From the NCBI GenBank assembly GCA_002239025.1, contig MPNM01000001.1:186001-250000 (forward strand): a stretch of 64,000 nt of DNA, written 5' to 3'. A model generated the notes under the pieces. That model had not been told where the DNA came from and ran no database searches. It saw only the letters and a program-made list of their open reading frames with translations. Positions 43,203-51,822 of the stretch are shown in pieces; position 1 is the stretch's first letter; the number at the start of each line of letters is the position of its first letter. The stretch comes from Chloroflexi bacterium bin125. Its GTDB lineage: Bacteria; Chloroflexota; Dehalococcoidia; Bin125. A program made the position numbers and the translations under genes.

Positions 43203-43865
43203 TCACGATTCTCCGGTCAGGATCATCCGTAGTTCTGCTTCGTGCTGTGGCTGTGTCACGGCGACGATCACATCAGCTGCGTTGATGATGGTGTTTGGGC
43301 CTGGAACTTCGGGCTGGTCATCTTCGCGGATGACGAGTGCCAGAACCGTGTGCGACGGCAGGCTGAGCTCACGCACGGTGCACCCGACCGCCGGCGCGAG
43401 ATGAGGAATGGCGAGTTCGGCGAGAATGAAGGCGGTCGAGCGAAGCTGTGTGAGACGAGTCAGGCCAGCGCTGACTTCTTGCTCGATGGCGCTCACGATT
43501 GCCGTGGTGGCGGAGATGGTGAAGGTGAATCCCAGGGCGCGAAAGATGCGTTCATTGCGGGGATCGTTGATCCGGGAAATGACCTTGTCCACATTGAAAC
43601 GGGTCTGAGCAGTCTGTCCGACTGCGAGGTTGGCTTGATCGCGGCCGGTGCAGGCGACGACGACGTCGGCGCGGTTCATACCTGCGGCGCGCTGGACGTG
43701 AATCTCTGCGCCGTCGCCGAGCAGAGCGACTTCACCCAATTCATTGTTTATCGACCAGGCAGTGTTGGCGTCACGTTCGACGACGCAGACTTCATGGCCC
43801 ATGTCGATCAGGTCGCGGGCTGCGCCGCGTCCGACCTTGCCGCCGCCGACGATGATGATGTACAT
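43203..43865 (-). CDS. RCK/TrkA-type potassium regulator with RCK_C domain
   Basis: 220 residues. N-terminal Rossmann domain with IIIVGGGKVGRGAARDLIDM and the acidic strand end VCVVERDANTA; C-terminal RCK_C domain (GCTVRELSLPSHTVLALVIR). Such proteins gate K+ channels or transporters (Trk/Ktr) by binding NAD(H), ATP or ADP. It starts 3 bases after a second RCK gene. No channel gene is in the window. Confidence 0.88.
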   Translation of the reverse strand: MYIIIVGGGKVGRGAARDLIDMGHEVCVVERDANTAWSINNELGEVALLGDGAEIHVQRAAGMNRADVVVACTGRDQANLAVGQTAQTRFNVDKVISRINDPRNERIFRALGFTFTISATTAIVSAIEQEVSAGLTRLTQLRSTAFILAELAIPHLAPAVGCTVRELSLPSHTVLALVIREDDQPEVPGPNTIINAADVIVAVTQPQHEAELRMILTGES

Positions 43866-43868
43866 GGG

Positions 43869-44321
43869 CTAACGCGCCGTCCGTGAGGATGGTTCGACGT
43901 TGTTGTCCTGAGGCGCCGAGTCGTCGCCAAAAGCGGCTTCGCGGACCATCTGGTCGAGGATGGTGGTGGGATTGACGACGTTGATGCCGAGTTGACGATA
44001 GACGTCAGCGCGTTCGGGATCGTAGATACGAGCGACGACTCGTGGGGCTCGGTGAATGTGTTTGGCGACCTGAACAGCCATCGCGTTGCGGTTGTCTCCG
44101 TTGGCGAGCGCGAGGAAGATGTCCGCGCGTTGGACACCGGCGGCCTGTTGGACAGCGATGTCTTCGCCCGCCCCAACAATGGTCGTCCCTCTGAAGTCGT
44201 CCTCGAGCCAGTTGAACGCGGCGGCGTCGATGTCGATTACGGTGACGTGGTGACCCTCAGAGTCGAGCTCTCTGGCCAGCGTGGAGCCAAGTCGTCCGCA
44301 GCCCATGATGACGACGCGCAT
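43869..44321 (-). CDS. RCK_N (TrkA-N) NAD-binding protein
   Basis: 150 residues with only the Rossmann domain: VIMGCGRLGSTLARELDSEG, HVTVIDIDAAAF, AALANGDNRN-like FLALANGDNRNAMAVQVAKH. The C-terminal ~20 residues are Asp/Gln-rich. It lacks an RCK_C domain, unlike the neighbour downstream, so the two may form a mixed regulator of a K+ uptake system encoded elsewhere. Confidence 0.85.
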   Translation of the reverse strand: MRVVIMGCGRLGSTLARELDSEGHHVTVIDIDAAAFNWLEDDFRGTTIVGAGEDIAVQQAAGVQRADIFLALANGDNRNAMAVQVAKHIHRAPRVVARIYDPERADVYRQLGINVVNPTTILDQMVREAAFGDDSAPQDNNVEPSSRTAR

Positions 44322-44348
44322 TGGTGAAGGGCCTGTTTCTGTTGATCG

Positions 44349-44864
44349 CTATTGGCTGAGGAACGAGCCGTTGACAGCCGATGCCGGGTCTACGGCGGGC
44401 TCTCGAACGACCACCACTTCGCATGGCGCATGGGAGAGGATGTAATCAGCAGTGTGTCCGAGGTCAATGGCGGCGCTGGACCTGCGAGCGAGGGCAGTCT
44501 GCTCGCCGCCACCGCCGTAGACAGTGTTGGCATGGGAAACGCCGAGTACCAGCAAGTCGATCTGTTCTGTGGCGGCCACGTCGACAATCGCCGGCCCAGC
44601 GCTGCGGGCTTGCAACAGGATTGCCTCACACGACACGCGGGCCTGCTTGGCGGTTGCCTCGGCTTCGGCCAGGCAGGCTTCACCCTGGGCGGATTGTTGC
44701 GGCAGATCTGAGTCGACGGGGAAGGCGCGATCAACCTCGACGACGTAGATCGGCAGGACGCGGGACTTGCGCCGGTCGACGCGCGCGAGATGCAAGGCCA
44801 CATCGAGTCCACGTCGCGACTCGGGCGAGCGGTCGAACGGAATCAGGACCGAAATTCCAGCCAT
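44349..44864 (-). CDS. Universal stress protein (UspA)-like
   Basis: 171 residues. Alpha/beta fold typical of Usp: SVLIPFDRSPESRRGLDVAL at the start, AIVDVAATEQIDLLVLGVSH, and DYILSHAPCEVVVVREP at the end. The GX2GX9GS nucleotide motif is not clearly present. The start at 44864 fits the first strand; the longer upstream frame runs through repeat DNA. Downstream on the same strand are the RCK genes, a frequent neighbour of Usp proteins with transport roles. Confidence 0.78.
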   Translation of the reverse strand: MAGISVLIPFDRSPESRRGLDVALHLARVDRRKSRVLPIYVVEVDRAFPVDSDLPQQSAQGEACLAEAEATAKQARVSCEAILLQARSAGPAIVDVAATEQIDLLVLGVSHANTVYGGGGEQTALARRSSAAIDLGHTADYILSHAPCEVVVVREPAVDPASAVNGSFLSQ

Positions 44865-44948
44865 GTGCGTAGCGTATTGGTTGTCGGGGTCGGCGTGGTT
44901 AAGAATCAGCGGAACCGGCGCGTTGGTCGTTCGAGTGGCACTCGGCGA

Positions 44949-44976
44949 GATTCCCGCGACGAGTGCGGGATTGACG
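44949..44976 (+). repeat. Family B palindromic element, copy
   Basis: GATTCCCGCGACGAGTGCGG followed by GATTGACGG. Shorter stem than the others. In the gap between the phosphodiesterase and Usp genes. Confidence 0.45.
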
Positions 44977-45015
44977 GGGTGGGGAACAGCGCTCGATCGG
45001 GAATCTGACCAGGGG

Positions 45016-45591
45016 CTAGTAGATGTACTTGGGCTGTTCTCGGACGATGTGGGAGCCGTCCTCGTCGAGTTGTTCGAGCCAAGCGTGGAGGCGACCGTTG
45101 TTGATTTCGATGAAGCCGAGCGTGCCCATGCGGGTGTCAAGGTTGCGTGGATACATGGGGCTGCCGGGATTGATCAGGAGGACGCCGCGGATGGTTTCGA
45201 TGGAGGCCACGTGGGTGTCGCCGTGAACGACAACGTGCTGAGGTGCGCCGAAGTAGTGGTCCATCATCGATTCGACGGTTCGGTAGGGCGGCCACTCGGG
45301 GAGAGCCATGTCGTGCGTCAGACCGAAGCGGAAGCCCTCGAACTCGAGCGACCAGGCTTCGCGGAGGCGAGGATCCTCGGGCTGGACAGGTCGACCGCCT
45401 GAGCCGTCGTCGCCGTTGCCGCGGGCGACATAAATCGGTGCGACCTGCTCGAGTTTGTCGATCAGCGAGATGTCGTGGATGTCGCCGCCGTGAAGCAGCA
45501 CATCGGCTGTAGCGATTCGGTCCCAGAGCTGAGGCCAGAGTTTCGTGCCGGCTTCGGGCACGTGAGTGTCGGAGATGAGACCAATGCGCAT
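45016..45591 (-). CDS. YfcE/MJ0936-type metallophosphoesterase
   Basis: 191 residues. Metal-site motifs in order: RIGLISDTHVPE, LLHGGDIHD, VARGNGDDG (GNCD-like), FGLTHDM, and VVVHGDTHVA. This matches small phosphodiesterases with two metals. The ATG at 45591 starts directly at the first strand; upstream frame extension is not conserved in character. It is divergent from the first sugar-binding protein gene. Confidence 0.88.
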   Translation of the reverse strand: MRIGLISDTHVPEAGTKLWPQLWDRIATADVLLHGGDIHDISLIDKLEQVAPIYVARGNGDDGSGGRPVQPEDPRLREAWSLEFEGFRFGLTHDMALPEWPPYRTVESMMDHYFGAPQHVVVHGDTHVASIETIRGVLLINPGSPMYPRNLDTRMGTLGFIEINNGRLHAWLEQLDEDGSHIVREQPKYIY

Positions 45592-45680
45592 AATTGGTAG
45601 CCTATCGTGACTCGCAATGCGGTACTCGTAGATGGTACGCGGGATCTTTGGCCGGACGGTGGAAGAGGGAGAGTAGGGGC

Positions 45681-46730
45681 GTGCTGGCGCGAAGGATTGA
45701 GCGACTCGCAAACGAAGGTTGGATTCGCTGGGCTGTGCTGGCGGGTCTAGTCGCGCTGGCGATGGTGGCGGCGTACATGTGCCGCGTGGATCGGGAGGTG
45801 TCACTACAGGCTGGGACCGGAGTACTGCCAGCCACTGACATCCGCGTGGCCATGGTGACGCATGGCGGGATCGGAGATCCGTTCTGGGATGAGGTGGCGG
45901 CGGGCGCGTTTGCGGCGCAGCGAGAGTTTGGCATTGAGCTGTTTTACGACGGTGACGGCAACGTCAATGAGCAGGTGCGACTGGTCGACAACGCCGTGGC
46001 GTTGGGGTACGACGTGTTGATTGTGTCGTTGGCCGACCCCGATGCACTGGAGGAGTCGATTCGGTCCGCCGCCGAGGCTGGACTGTTGGTAATGACGATC
46101 AACTCGGGCGAGGAACGGGGACGCGAGTTCGGCGCTGTGACCCACTTTGGCCAGCCGGACGGCGTCGCGGGACTGGGAGCGGGCGAGCGGATGGTGTTTG
46201 CCGGGGTGAAGAAGTTGCTCTGCCTGATACATGAGGCTGGCAATGTGGGATTAGAGGCGCGCTGTGCAAATGCTGGTCTGGCGATGGAGTTGTCCGGCGG
46301 ATCAATGGAGCGGCTGTTTGTCACAGGAACGGCTGATCGGGTGTCGACGACGGGCGAGATTGGCGCAGTACTTCAGGCGGATCCTTCAATCGACGGCATC
46401 CTGGCGTTGAACTCCGGGATCGCTGAGCTGGCTCTGGCAGCGATTGACTCCGCGGGATCGGATGCCCAGTTGGCGACATTCGATGTTTCACCATCGATCC
46501 TGGAGGCGATCGAAGCTGGGGATGTGTTGTTCGCAGTTGACCAACAGGCCTATCTGCAGGGATTCCTGCCGATTGCATTTGCCTACTTCAGCTCGCTGGA
46601 TGCTGATTCGCAGACTCGTGGTGTCCTGGCCGGAATGGAGCGTTGGGCGGCGACAGGTCGATTGGTGACCGGGCCTGGGTTTGTGGATCAGTCGAATGCG
46701 CGGCGATTCCCGCAGCTGGGTGATGACTGA
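45681..46730 (+). CDS. Sugar ABC transporter substrate-binding protein 1 (type I periplasmic-binding fold)
   Basis: 349 residues. N-terminal helix (WAVLAGLVALAMVAAYMC) anchors or exports it; the Cys is preceded by Met, not a good lipobox. The Peripla_BP_4-like domain begins at DIRVAMVTHGGIGDPFWDEV, with LVDNAVALGYDVLIVSLADP, VTHFGQPDGVAGLGAGERM, and a C-terminal lobe VDQQAYLQGFLPIAFAYF. The C-lobe phrase VDQQPYLQGY type is typical of ribose/rhamnose-type binding proteins. GTG 45681 with AGTAGGGG nearby is the likely start. The stop overlaps the next start (TGATG). Confidence 0.83.
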   Translation: MLARRIERLANEGWIRWAVLAGLVALAMVAAYMCRVDREVSLQAGTGVLPATDIRVAMVTHGGIGDPFWDEVAAGAFAAQREFGIELFYDGDGNVNEQVRLVDNAVALGYDVLIVSLADPDALEESIRSAAEAGLLVMTINSGEERGREFGAVTHFGQPDGVAGLGAGERMVFAGVKKLLCLIHEAGNVGLEARCANAGLAMELSGGSMERLFVTGTADRVSTTGEIGAVLQADPSIDGILALNSGIAELALAAIDSAGSDAQLATFDVSPSILEAIEAGDVLFAVDQQAYLQGFLPIAFAYFSSLDADSQTRGVLAGMERWAATGRLVTGPGFVDQSNARRFPQLGDD

Positions 46731-47785
46731 TGCTGAACCGAGTACCAACCTGGGGCGGCGTGTTGGTCTTGGCTGCGATGGTGCTGGTTGGATTACTCGT
46801 CGCCGGTTGCGCGGAGGCGGCTCGCGAGCGTCTGGGATTGGGATTGGCTCCACCGATGTCGGTGGCCATGATTGTTCATGGGGCTGAAGACGATCCCTTC
46901 TGGCACGACGTTCGGGCGGGCGCTGAAGATGCTGCGCGGGCGTTTGACGTCAACCTGTTCTGGCGGTCAACGCCGGACTCGACCGAGCGAGTGCGGCTGA
47001 TTGACGAGGCTGTGCAACAGGGATTTGAAGTGCTGGTCGTCACTCTGTCTGATCCAGAAGCAATGTCTGAAGTCGTCCAGGATGCGGCGCTGATTGGCGT
47101 CACGGTGTACGTCATCAATGTCGGCGCAGACATCGGTGCGGCGCTCGGCGCTGATTCGTACTTTGGGCAAGTGGAGACGGTGGCCGGGCTGGCAGTCGGA
47201 GATCGGTTGGTTGAAGCCGGCGCGACGCATCTGCTCTGTGTGCAGCATGAGGCCCAGAACATCGCCCTGGAGACACGCTGCAATCGAGCAGGTTCTCGTC
47301 TGGAACAGCTCACCACGTTGTCTGTCGAACCAAACGGCGGCACGGTGGAAGAGATGATCGAAGCTGCGTTGTTGGACGACGAATCGATCGACTCGGTGCT
47401 AACGATGAATACGTTGGTGATGAACCAGGCGGCAGCGGCGATTGACGTTGTGCGTTCGTTGCCATCGGGAGGTCGGACATTGGTCCACGCGGTGTTTGAA
47501 CTGAACGATGAGGTTCTCGATGCGATCGAGGACGGCAGCGTGGCGTTTGCCGTCGATCAGCAACCGTATCTGCAGGGCTACCTTCCAGTCGCCTATTCAC
47601 GCCTGGTGCAGTACTCGGAGCTAACCCAGGGCGATGAGTTGGCCGATGCGTTACTGCAATGGATTGCCGGTCGGGGCGTGCTGCTAGGTCCAGGCTTTGT
47701 CGATGCACATAACGTCCAGCGGGTGCGGGAGGCGACGGAGAAGTCGCAATCCGCGTCGGACGCAGACGACCAGGCAACGGAGTAA
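46730..47785 (+). CDS. Sugar ABC transporter substrate-binding protein 2 (paralogue of the preceding gene)
   Basis: 351 residues. A lipoprotein signal ends at LLVAGCAEAA. The fold and many blocks repeat those of the preceding protein: VAMIVHGAEDDPFWHDV, RLIDEAVQQGFEVLVVTLSD, SYFGQVETVAGLAVGDRL, LLCVQHEAQNIALETRCN and VDQQPYLQGYLPVAYSRL. The pair probably came from a local duplication and then diverged. Both are followed by one permease and one ATPase, so two binding proteins may feed one channel. Confidence 0.85.
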   Translation: MLNRVPTWGGVLVLAAMVLVGLLVAGCAEAARERLGLGLAPPMSVAMIVHGAEDDPFWHDVRAGAEDAARAFDVNLFWRSTPDSTERVRLIDEAVQQGFEVLVVTLSDPEAMSEVVQDAALIGVTVYVINVGADIGAALGADSYFGQVETVAGLAVGDRLVEAGATHLLCVQHEAQNIALETRCNRAGSRLEQLTTLSVEPNGGTVEEMIEAALLDDESIDSVLTMNTLVMNQAAAAIDVVRSLPSGGRTLVHAVFELNDEVLDAIEDGSVAFAVDQQPYLQGYLPVAYSRLVQYSELTQGDELADALLQWIAGRGVLLGPGFVDAHNVQRVREATEKSQSASDADDQATE

Positions 47786-47818
47786 TCTGCCGTAGATCGG
47801 CTGAGGAGGGGTAAATCG

Positions 47819-48859
47819 GTGTCACTGTTGCAGTTGCCCGCGTTTGGCAAGGAACGGCCGTGGGTGCGGACGGCGGTGCTGCGGCCTGAGTTGGGTTCGC
47901 TGGTGGCGGCGGCGCTGTTGTTCATCTTCTTCAGCATCGCGAGTTCTGGCGCGATGTTGGACACGCCAACGATCGCGCGTGTGTTGGACACGGCCTGGCC
48001 CTACGGCATCATCGCTGTGGCGGTCGGCTTGTTGATGATCAGTGGTGAATTCGATCTGTCAGCGGGAGTCATGGTCGGGACGGCCGGAGCGCTGTTGGGC
48101 GTGATGGCGACCGAGTGGGGGATGAACCTGTGGCTGGCGTTGTTGTTGTCGTTGGGGGTTTGTCTGGCGCTGGGACTGTGGAACGGTGTCCTGGTGGTCT
48201 GGACCGGGCTGCCTTCGTTTGTGATCACGCTGGGTACGTTCTTTGGACTGCGTGGGGCGAACGTGGCGTTGTCCAAGTACTTCACCGGCGACGCGCTGAT
48301 TGAAAATATTGACGAAGCAGCGGGATATGACTCGTTGCATGCGATCGTGGCGACGGTGTTTGGTACCGCGCCATCCGATTTTCGCGTATCGCTGTTGTGG
48401 TGGGGCGGATTCACGCTGATTGCCACCTGGATCCTGTGGCGAACGAAGATTGGCAACTGGATTTTTGCGACGGGTGATGATCGCGAGGTGGCCCGCGCGG
48501 TTGGCGTGCCTGTCAATGGCACAAAGATTGGGCTGTTCATGCTGACCGCAGGCGCAGCCTGGTTCGTCGGCGTGAGCAATGCCGTCCGCTATACATCGGT
48601 GCAGGCCGGACAGGGCGTGGGAGCGGAGTTCTTCTACATCATTGCTGCGGTGGTCGGCGGATGTCGGATGGCCGGCGGCTATGGATCGGCGGTTGGCCCT
48701 GCGATCGGTGCGCTGATCTGGGGAATCGCCTTTGTAGGTATTCCCCATGCCGGATGGAATTCGGACTGGCGCTGGGCCTTCTTGGGCGTGTTGTTGTTGT
48801 TGTCCACATTGATTAACCACATCGTCGGCGAACGTGTACGCACGGCGCGATCGGGCTGA
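47819..48859 (+). CDS. ABC sugar transporter permease (ribose/xylose type)
   Basis: 346 residues with about eight to ten membrane helices. The BPD_transp_2 core is visible: GLLMISGEFDLSAGVMVGTA, GVLVVWTGLPSFVITLGTFF and GGCRMAGGYGSAVGPAIGAL. It forms the channel with the ATPase encoded next. GAGGAGGGG lies before the GTG start. The gene shares direction and close spacing with the binding proteins and ATPase. Confidence 0.88.
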   Translation: MSLLQLPAFGKERPWVRTAVLRPELGSLVAAALLFIFFSIASSGAMLDTPTIARVLDTAWPYGIIAVAVGLLMISGEFDLSAGVMVGTAGALLGVMATEWGMNLWLALLLSLGVCLALGLWNGVLVVWTGLPSFVITLGTFFGLRGANVALSKYFTGDALIENIDEAAGYDSLHAIVATVFGTAPSDFRVSLLWWGGFTLIATWILWRTKIGNWIFATGDDREVARAVGVPVNGTKIGLFMLTAGAAWFVGVSNAVRYTSVQAGQGVGAEFFYIIAAVVGGCRMAGGYGSAVGPAIGALIWGIAFVGIPHAGWNSDWRWAFLGVLLLLSTLINHIVGERVRTARSG

Positions 48860-48890
48860 CCGAGCATTGGCGGCTGAGTTGGAGTCAGTT

Positions 48891-49727
48891 ATGACGACCG
48901 AGCAAACGTTGGAGCCGGGCTCTGAATCATCGTCTGTGGCCGAACCGCCCAGCGATGTGCCGGTGTTGGAAGCGCGTGGGTTGGGGAAGCAGTTCGGATC
49001 GGTGGTTGCGTTGCAGGATGTGGACGTGTCGCTGCGGGCGGGCGAGGTGACCTGCGTGGTTGGCGACAACGGCGCGGGGAAATCGGTGTTTATCAAAATG
49101 CTCTGTGGCTTGATTCGGCCCAGCGATGGCGAGCTGTTGCTGGACGGGACGCCGACGGAGTTTTCGTCGCCGCGTCAGGCACGAGCGCAAGGGATTGTGG
49201 CCGTCTACCAGGACCTGGCGCTGGCGCCGACAATGTCGCTGTGGCGAAATTTCTTCATGGGCGCCGAGCCGGTCAAGGGCTGGGGCGTGTTTCAACGTTT
49301 TGACGTCGAGTACGCCAAGCAAGCCATGCAGACAGAGTTAGAGAAGCTGGGAGTGGAGCTGGGCGACCCGGATCGAGCTGCGCACACGCTGTCGGGTGGT
49401 GAGCGACAGGGGCTGGCGATTGCTCGTTCGTTGTACTACGGAGCACGGGTGCTGATTCTGGATGAGCCGACATCGGCCCTGGGGGTACGTCAGTCGGGAG
49501 CAGTCTTGCGGCTGATCCGTCGAGCAGCTCAGCGCGGAACGGCGGTGATCCTGGTGACTCCGAAACCGCAGCACGCGTTCTGGGTTGGAGATCGATTCCT
49601 GGTCTTCCAGCGCGGACGGCTGGTGGAGGATCGCCCAAGCGAAACGCTGACGCTAGAAAGTCTCTCGTATCTGATGGCAGGCGGCGGTGAAGTGGACGAG
49701 CTCGAGTCTGCTATCGCGACTGGATAG
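48891..49727 (+). CDS. ABC sugar transporter ATP-binding protein with altered H-loop
   Basis: 278 residues, one nucleotide-binding domain. Walker A GDNGAGKS (58-65), Q-loop at VYQDLALAP (Q107), signature LSGGERQ (167-173), and Walker B VLILDEP (187-193) are intact. The H-loop reads LVTPKPQHAF, where relatives read ITHN..HA; the switch His is Pro (P224). RbsA/XylG-type importers use two domains per chain; this is a single one, so it would work as a homodimer. It ends the four-gene operon that begins at 45681. Confidence 0.85.
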   Translation: MTTEQTLEPGSESSSVAEPPSDVPVLEARGLGKQFGSVVALQDVDVSLRAGEVTCVVGDNGAGKSVFIKMLCGLIRPSDGELLLDGTPTEFSSPRQARAQGIVAVYQDLALAPTMSLWRNFFMGAEPVKGWGVFQRFDVEYAKQAMQTELEKLGVELGDPDRAAHTLSGGERQGLAIARSLYYGARVLILDEPTSALGVRQSGAVLRLIRRAAQRGTAVILVTPKPQHAFWVGDRFLVFQRGRLVEDRPSETLTLESLSYLMAGGGEVDELESAIATG

Positions 49728-49814
49728 GTGCGCTGATATGCCTGACTACTGCTTGCGCATCGGACGATAGACTGACTCTGACTAGACTTTGATGGGGTTT
49801 CGAAAGGGGCTGAG

Positions 49815-49955
49815 ATGGTCGTTGAGGCGGCGACCTCAATGGTGCTCGCAGTGACGGACTACCGGGGCGGCAGTCGTGTAGCTGAAGCCGCGATGGGCAT
49901 GCCGGAACTCACGCAGGGCATCGAGCTTGGGCGGCTGACGAAGCGGGGTTGGTGA
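49815..49955 (+). CDS. Possible 46-residue small protein
   Basis: ATG with AAAGGGG seven bases before it. The product is MVVEAATSMVLAVTDYRGGS followed by RVAEAAMGMPELTQGIELGR and LTKRGW. No family is recognised. It lies between the ABC ATPase and the Ycf45-like gene, in a stretch otherwise without genes (49728-49984). Confidence 0.3.
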   Translation: MVVEAATSMVLAVTDYRGGSRVAEAAMGMPELTQGIELGRLTKRGW

Positions 49956-49984
49956 GTGCAAACAGGTGTGATTACCACAGGGGA

Positions 49985-50161
49985 ATGGAGTTAGTGACGG
50001 ACTTGACTGCGCGAAGTGTTGGCTCAGTCGCTGTGGGAAGATCGGCCCTTTTCTGGGATGTTGCGGAACACGTGTTGTCGCCGATTCGGGTCGGCGCACA
50101 GATACTTGGTGTTCGCTTGATGATTGAGGATGTGGTTGCCAAGACTGAAGGGCCTGGCTGA
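49985..50161 (+). CDS. Possible 58-residue small protein coupled to the Ycf45-like gene
   Basis: The ATG at 49985 is preceded by ACAGGGGA at short distance. The product contains RSALFWDVAEHVLSPIRVGA and LGVRLMIEDVVAKTEGPG. Its stop overlaps the next ATG as TGATG, the coupling used by several real gene pairs in this window (SBP1-SBP2, radC-cvpA, dnaB-dnaD). That supports translation, but the function is unknown. Confidence 0.45.
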   Translation: MELVTDLTARSVGSVAVGRSALFWDVAEHVLSPIRVGAQILGVRLMIEDVVAKTEGPG

Positions 50162-51822
50162 TGGCCGATCCGCTCAGTCAGAGGCAATCCACAACTGGCG
50201 ATGATCTGGAGCTGTTGCTCTCGACGTTGCCGGCGGCGATACGGCATGCGATTGGCGATCTGGGCGACGAGACCAACCTGCTGGAGATCGTGCTGGATCT
50301 GGGCCGGCCACCGTATGCGCGATACCTCGAAGGCGAGGTGGTGCTGCGTGCGACGGAAGTGACCAACGCTGAGCTGCAGTTGGTTGTCGCAGGACTGGGA
50401 GAGTTTGGCGCGGACAATCGGGCGGGGATTCCGCGGACGTTGCACCGGATCGCGTGTATTCGCAACCGGCAGCGCGGTGTGGTTGGACTGACGATGCGCG
50501 TCGGGCGCGCGGTGACTGGTTCGGTGGCGGTGATCGAGGACTTCGTCAAGGCGGGCGCCTCGATCCTGTTGCTAGGACGTCCAGGTGTGGGCAAGACGAC
50601 GATCCTACGTGAAGCGGCTCGTGTGTTGGCAGAGCAGGGCAAACGCGTAGTGATTGTCGACACATCGAATGAGATCGGTGGCGACGGTGACATTCCCCAC
50701 GCTGGCATTGGTCGTGCGCGGCGGATGCAGGTGGAACGTCCGGAGCTACAACACTCGGTCATGGTTGAGGCTGTGGAAAACCATATGCCTGAGGTGATTG
50801 TGATTGATGAGATCGGCACCGAGCTTGAAGCGCAGGCGGCACGGACGATCGCCGAACGTGGCGTGCAACTAGTGGCGACGGCGCATGGCAACACGCTGGC
50901 CAACCTGATGCTGAATCCGACGCTGGTCGATCTGATCGGCGGAATCCAGACGGTGACGTTGTCAGATGAGGAAGCGCGGCGGCGGGGAACGCGGAAGTCG
51001 GTGTTGGAACGCAAAGCGCCGCCGACGTTTGAGGCGCTAGTCGAGATTCAGTCGTTTACCCGCGTCGCTGTGCATTCCGACCTGGACAACACAGTGGACG
51101 CGCTGCTGCGCGGTGAGTCGGTGGCGGCTGAGATTCGCGAAGTGGATGACGATGGCGACGTGCATACGTCGACGGACTCGGTGGAGTCGGTTGTTTCGGA
51201 CGGTCCGTTGGGTGGGTTTGACATGTCGATTAACGATGTGCTCGAACGGCGCTCGGCTGCGATGTCAAAGATGGGCAATGGCGCCAGCTTTGGCAACGGA
51301 TCGTCGCATGAGGCGCCGTTGCGTCGACGCACGGGATCGCGGCCGCGCAACCAGTCGGCCGGTCCGCATCAGAAGGTGTATCCCCTTGGGGTGTCGCTTT
51401 CGCGCTTGCGGGAGGCTATTCGCGAGACCGGGGCGAACGTGTCGATTGCGGAACGGGTCGAGGAAGCGGATGTCCTGCTGACGCTACGAGCGGCGTTCCG
51501 GCGTCGTCCGCCGGAGTTGCGGTTGGCGGAGTCTCGTCGGTTGCCGGTGGTGGTCCTGAAACACAACACGGTGCTGCAGATGGAGAAGAGTCTGCGGGCG
51601 TTGTCGAAGGGTTCCTCGCCCAATGACACGGTGACGGCGGCGTTGTCGGAGGCAGAAGAAGCGATTTCGCAGATTCACTCGGGTCGACAGTCGGCGGTGG
51701 ACCTGACGCCGCAGAATCCGTACATCCGCAAGCTGCAGCATCAGTTGGCCAGCGATCAGGCGCTGGAGTCGGTGAGCAAGGGCCGGGAGCCGAACCGTCG
51801 GGTGCGGATCCATGCCGGCTGA
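50161..51822 (+). CDS. Ycf45/SpoIIIAA-type ATPase with C-terminal R3H-like region
   Basis: 553 residues. The ATPase part (~100-300) has Walker A LLGRPGVGKTTILREAARVL, Walker B VIVIDEIGTELEAQAARTIA, and sensor text VATAHGNTLANLMLNPTLVD. This matches the SpoIIIAA/Ycf45 group found in Chloroflexota, Cyanobacteria and plants. The C-terminal ~200 residues include a Ser/Arg-rich linker, then LGVSLSRLREAIRETGANVS and HNTVLQMEKSLRAL, with R3H-like ends. Sporulation is not implied. The 3' end overlaps tmk by 11 bases. Confidence 0.85.
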   Translation: MADPLSQRQSTTGDDLELLLSTLPAAIRHAIGDLGDETNLLEIVLDLGRPPYARYLEGEVVLRATEVTNAELQLVVAGLGEFGADNRAGIPRTLHRIACIRNRQRGVVGLTMRVGRAVTGSVAVIEDFVKAGASILLLGRPGVGKTTILREAARVLAEQGKRVVIVDTSNEIGGDGDIPHAGIGRARRMQVERPELQHSVMVEAVENHMPEVIVIDEIGTELEAQAARTIAERGVQLVATAHGNTLANLMLNPTLVDLIGGIQTVTLSDEEARRRGTRKSVLERKAPPTFEALVEIQSFTRVAVHSDLDNTVDALLRGESVAAEIREVDDDGDVHTSTDSVESVVSDGPLGGFDMSINDVLERRSAAMSKMGNGASFGNGSSHEAPLRRRTGSRPRNQSAGPHQKVYPLGVSLSRLREAIRETGANVSIAERVEEADVLLTLRAAFRRRPPELRLAESRRLPVVVLKHNTVLQMEKSLRALSKGSSPNDTVTAALSEAEEAISQIHSGRQSAVDLTPQNPYIRKLQHQLASDQALESVSKGREPNRRVRIHAG

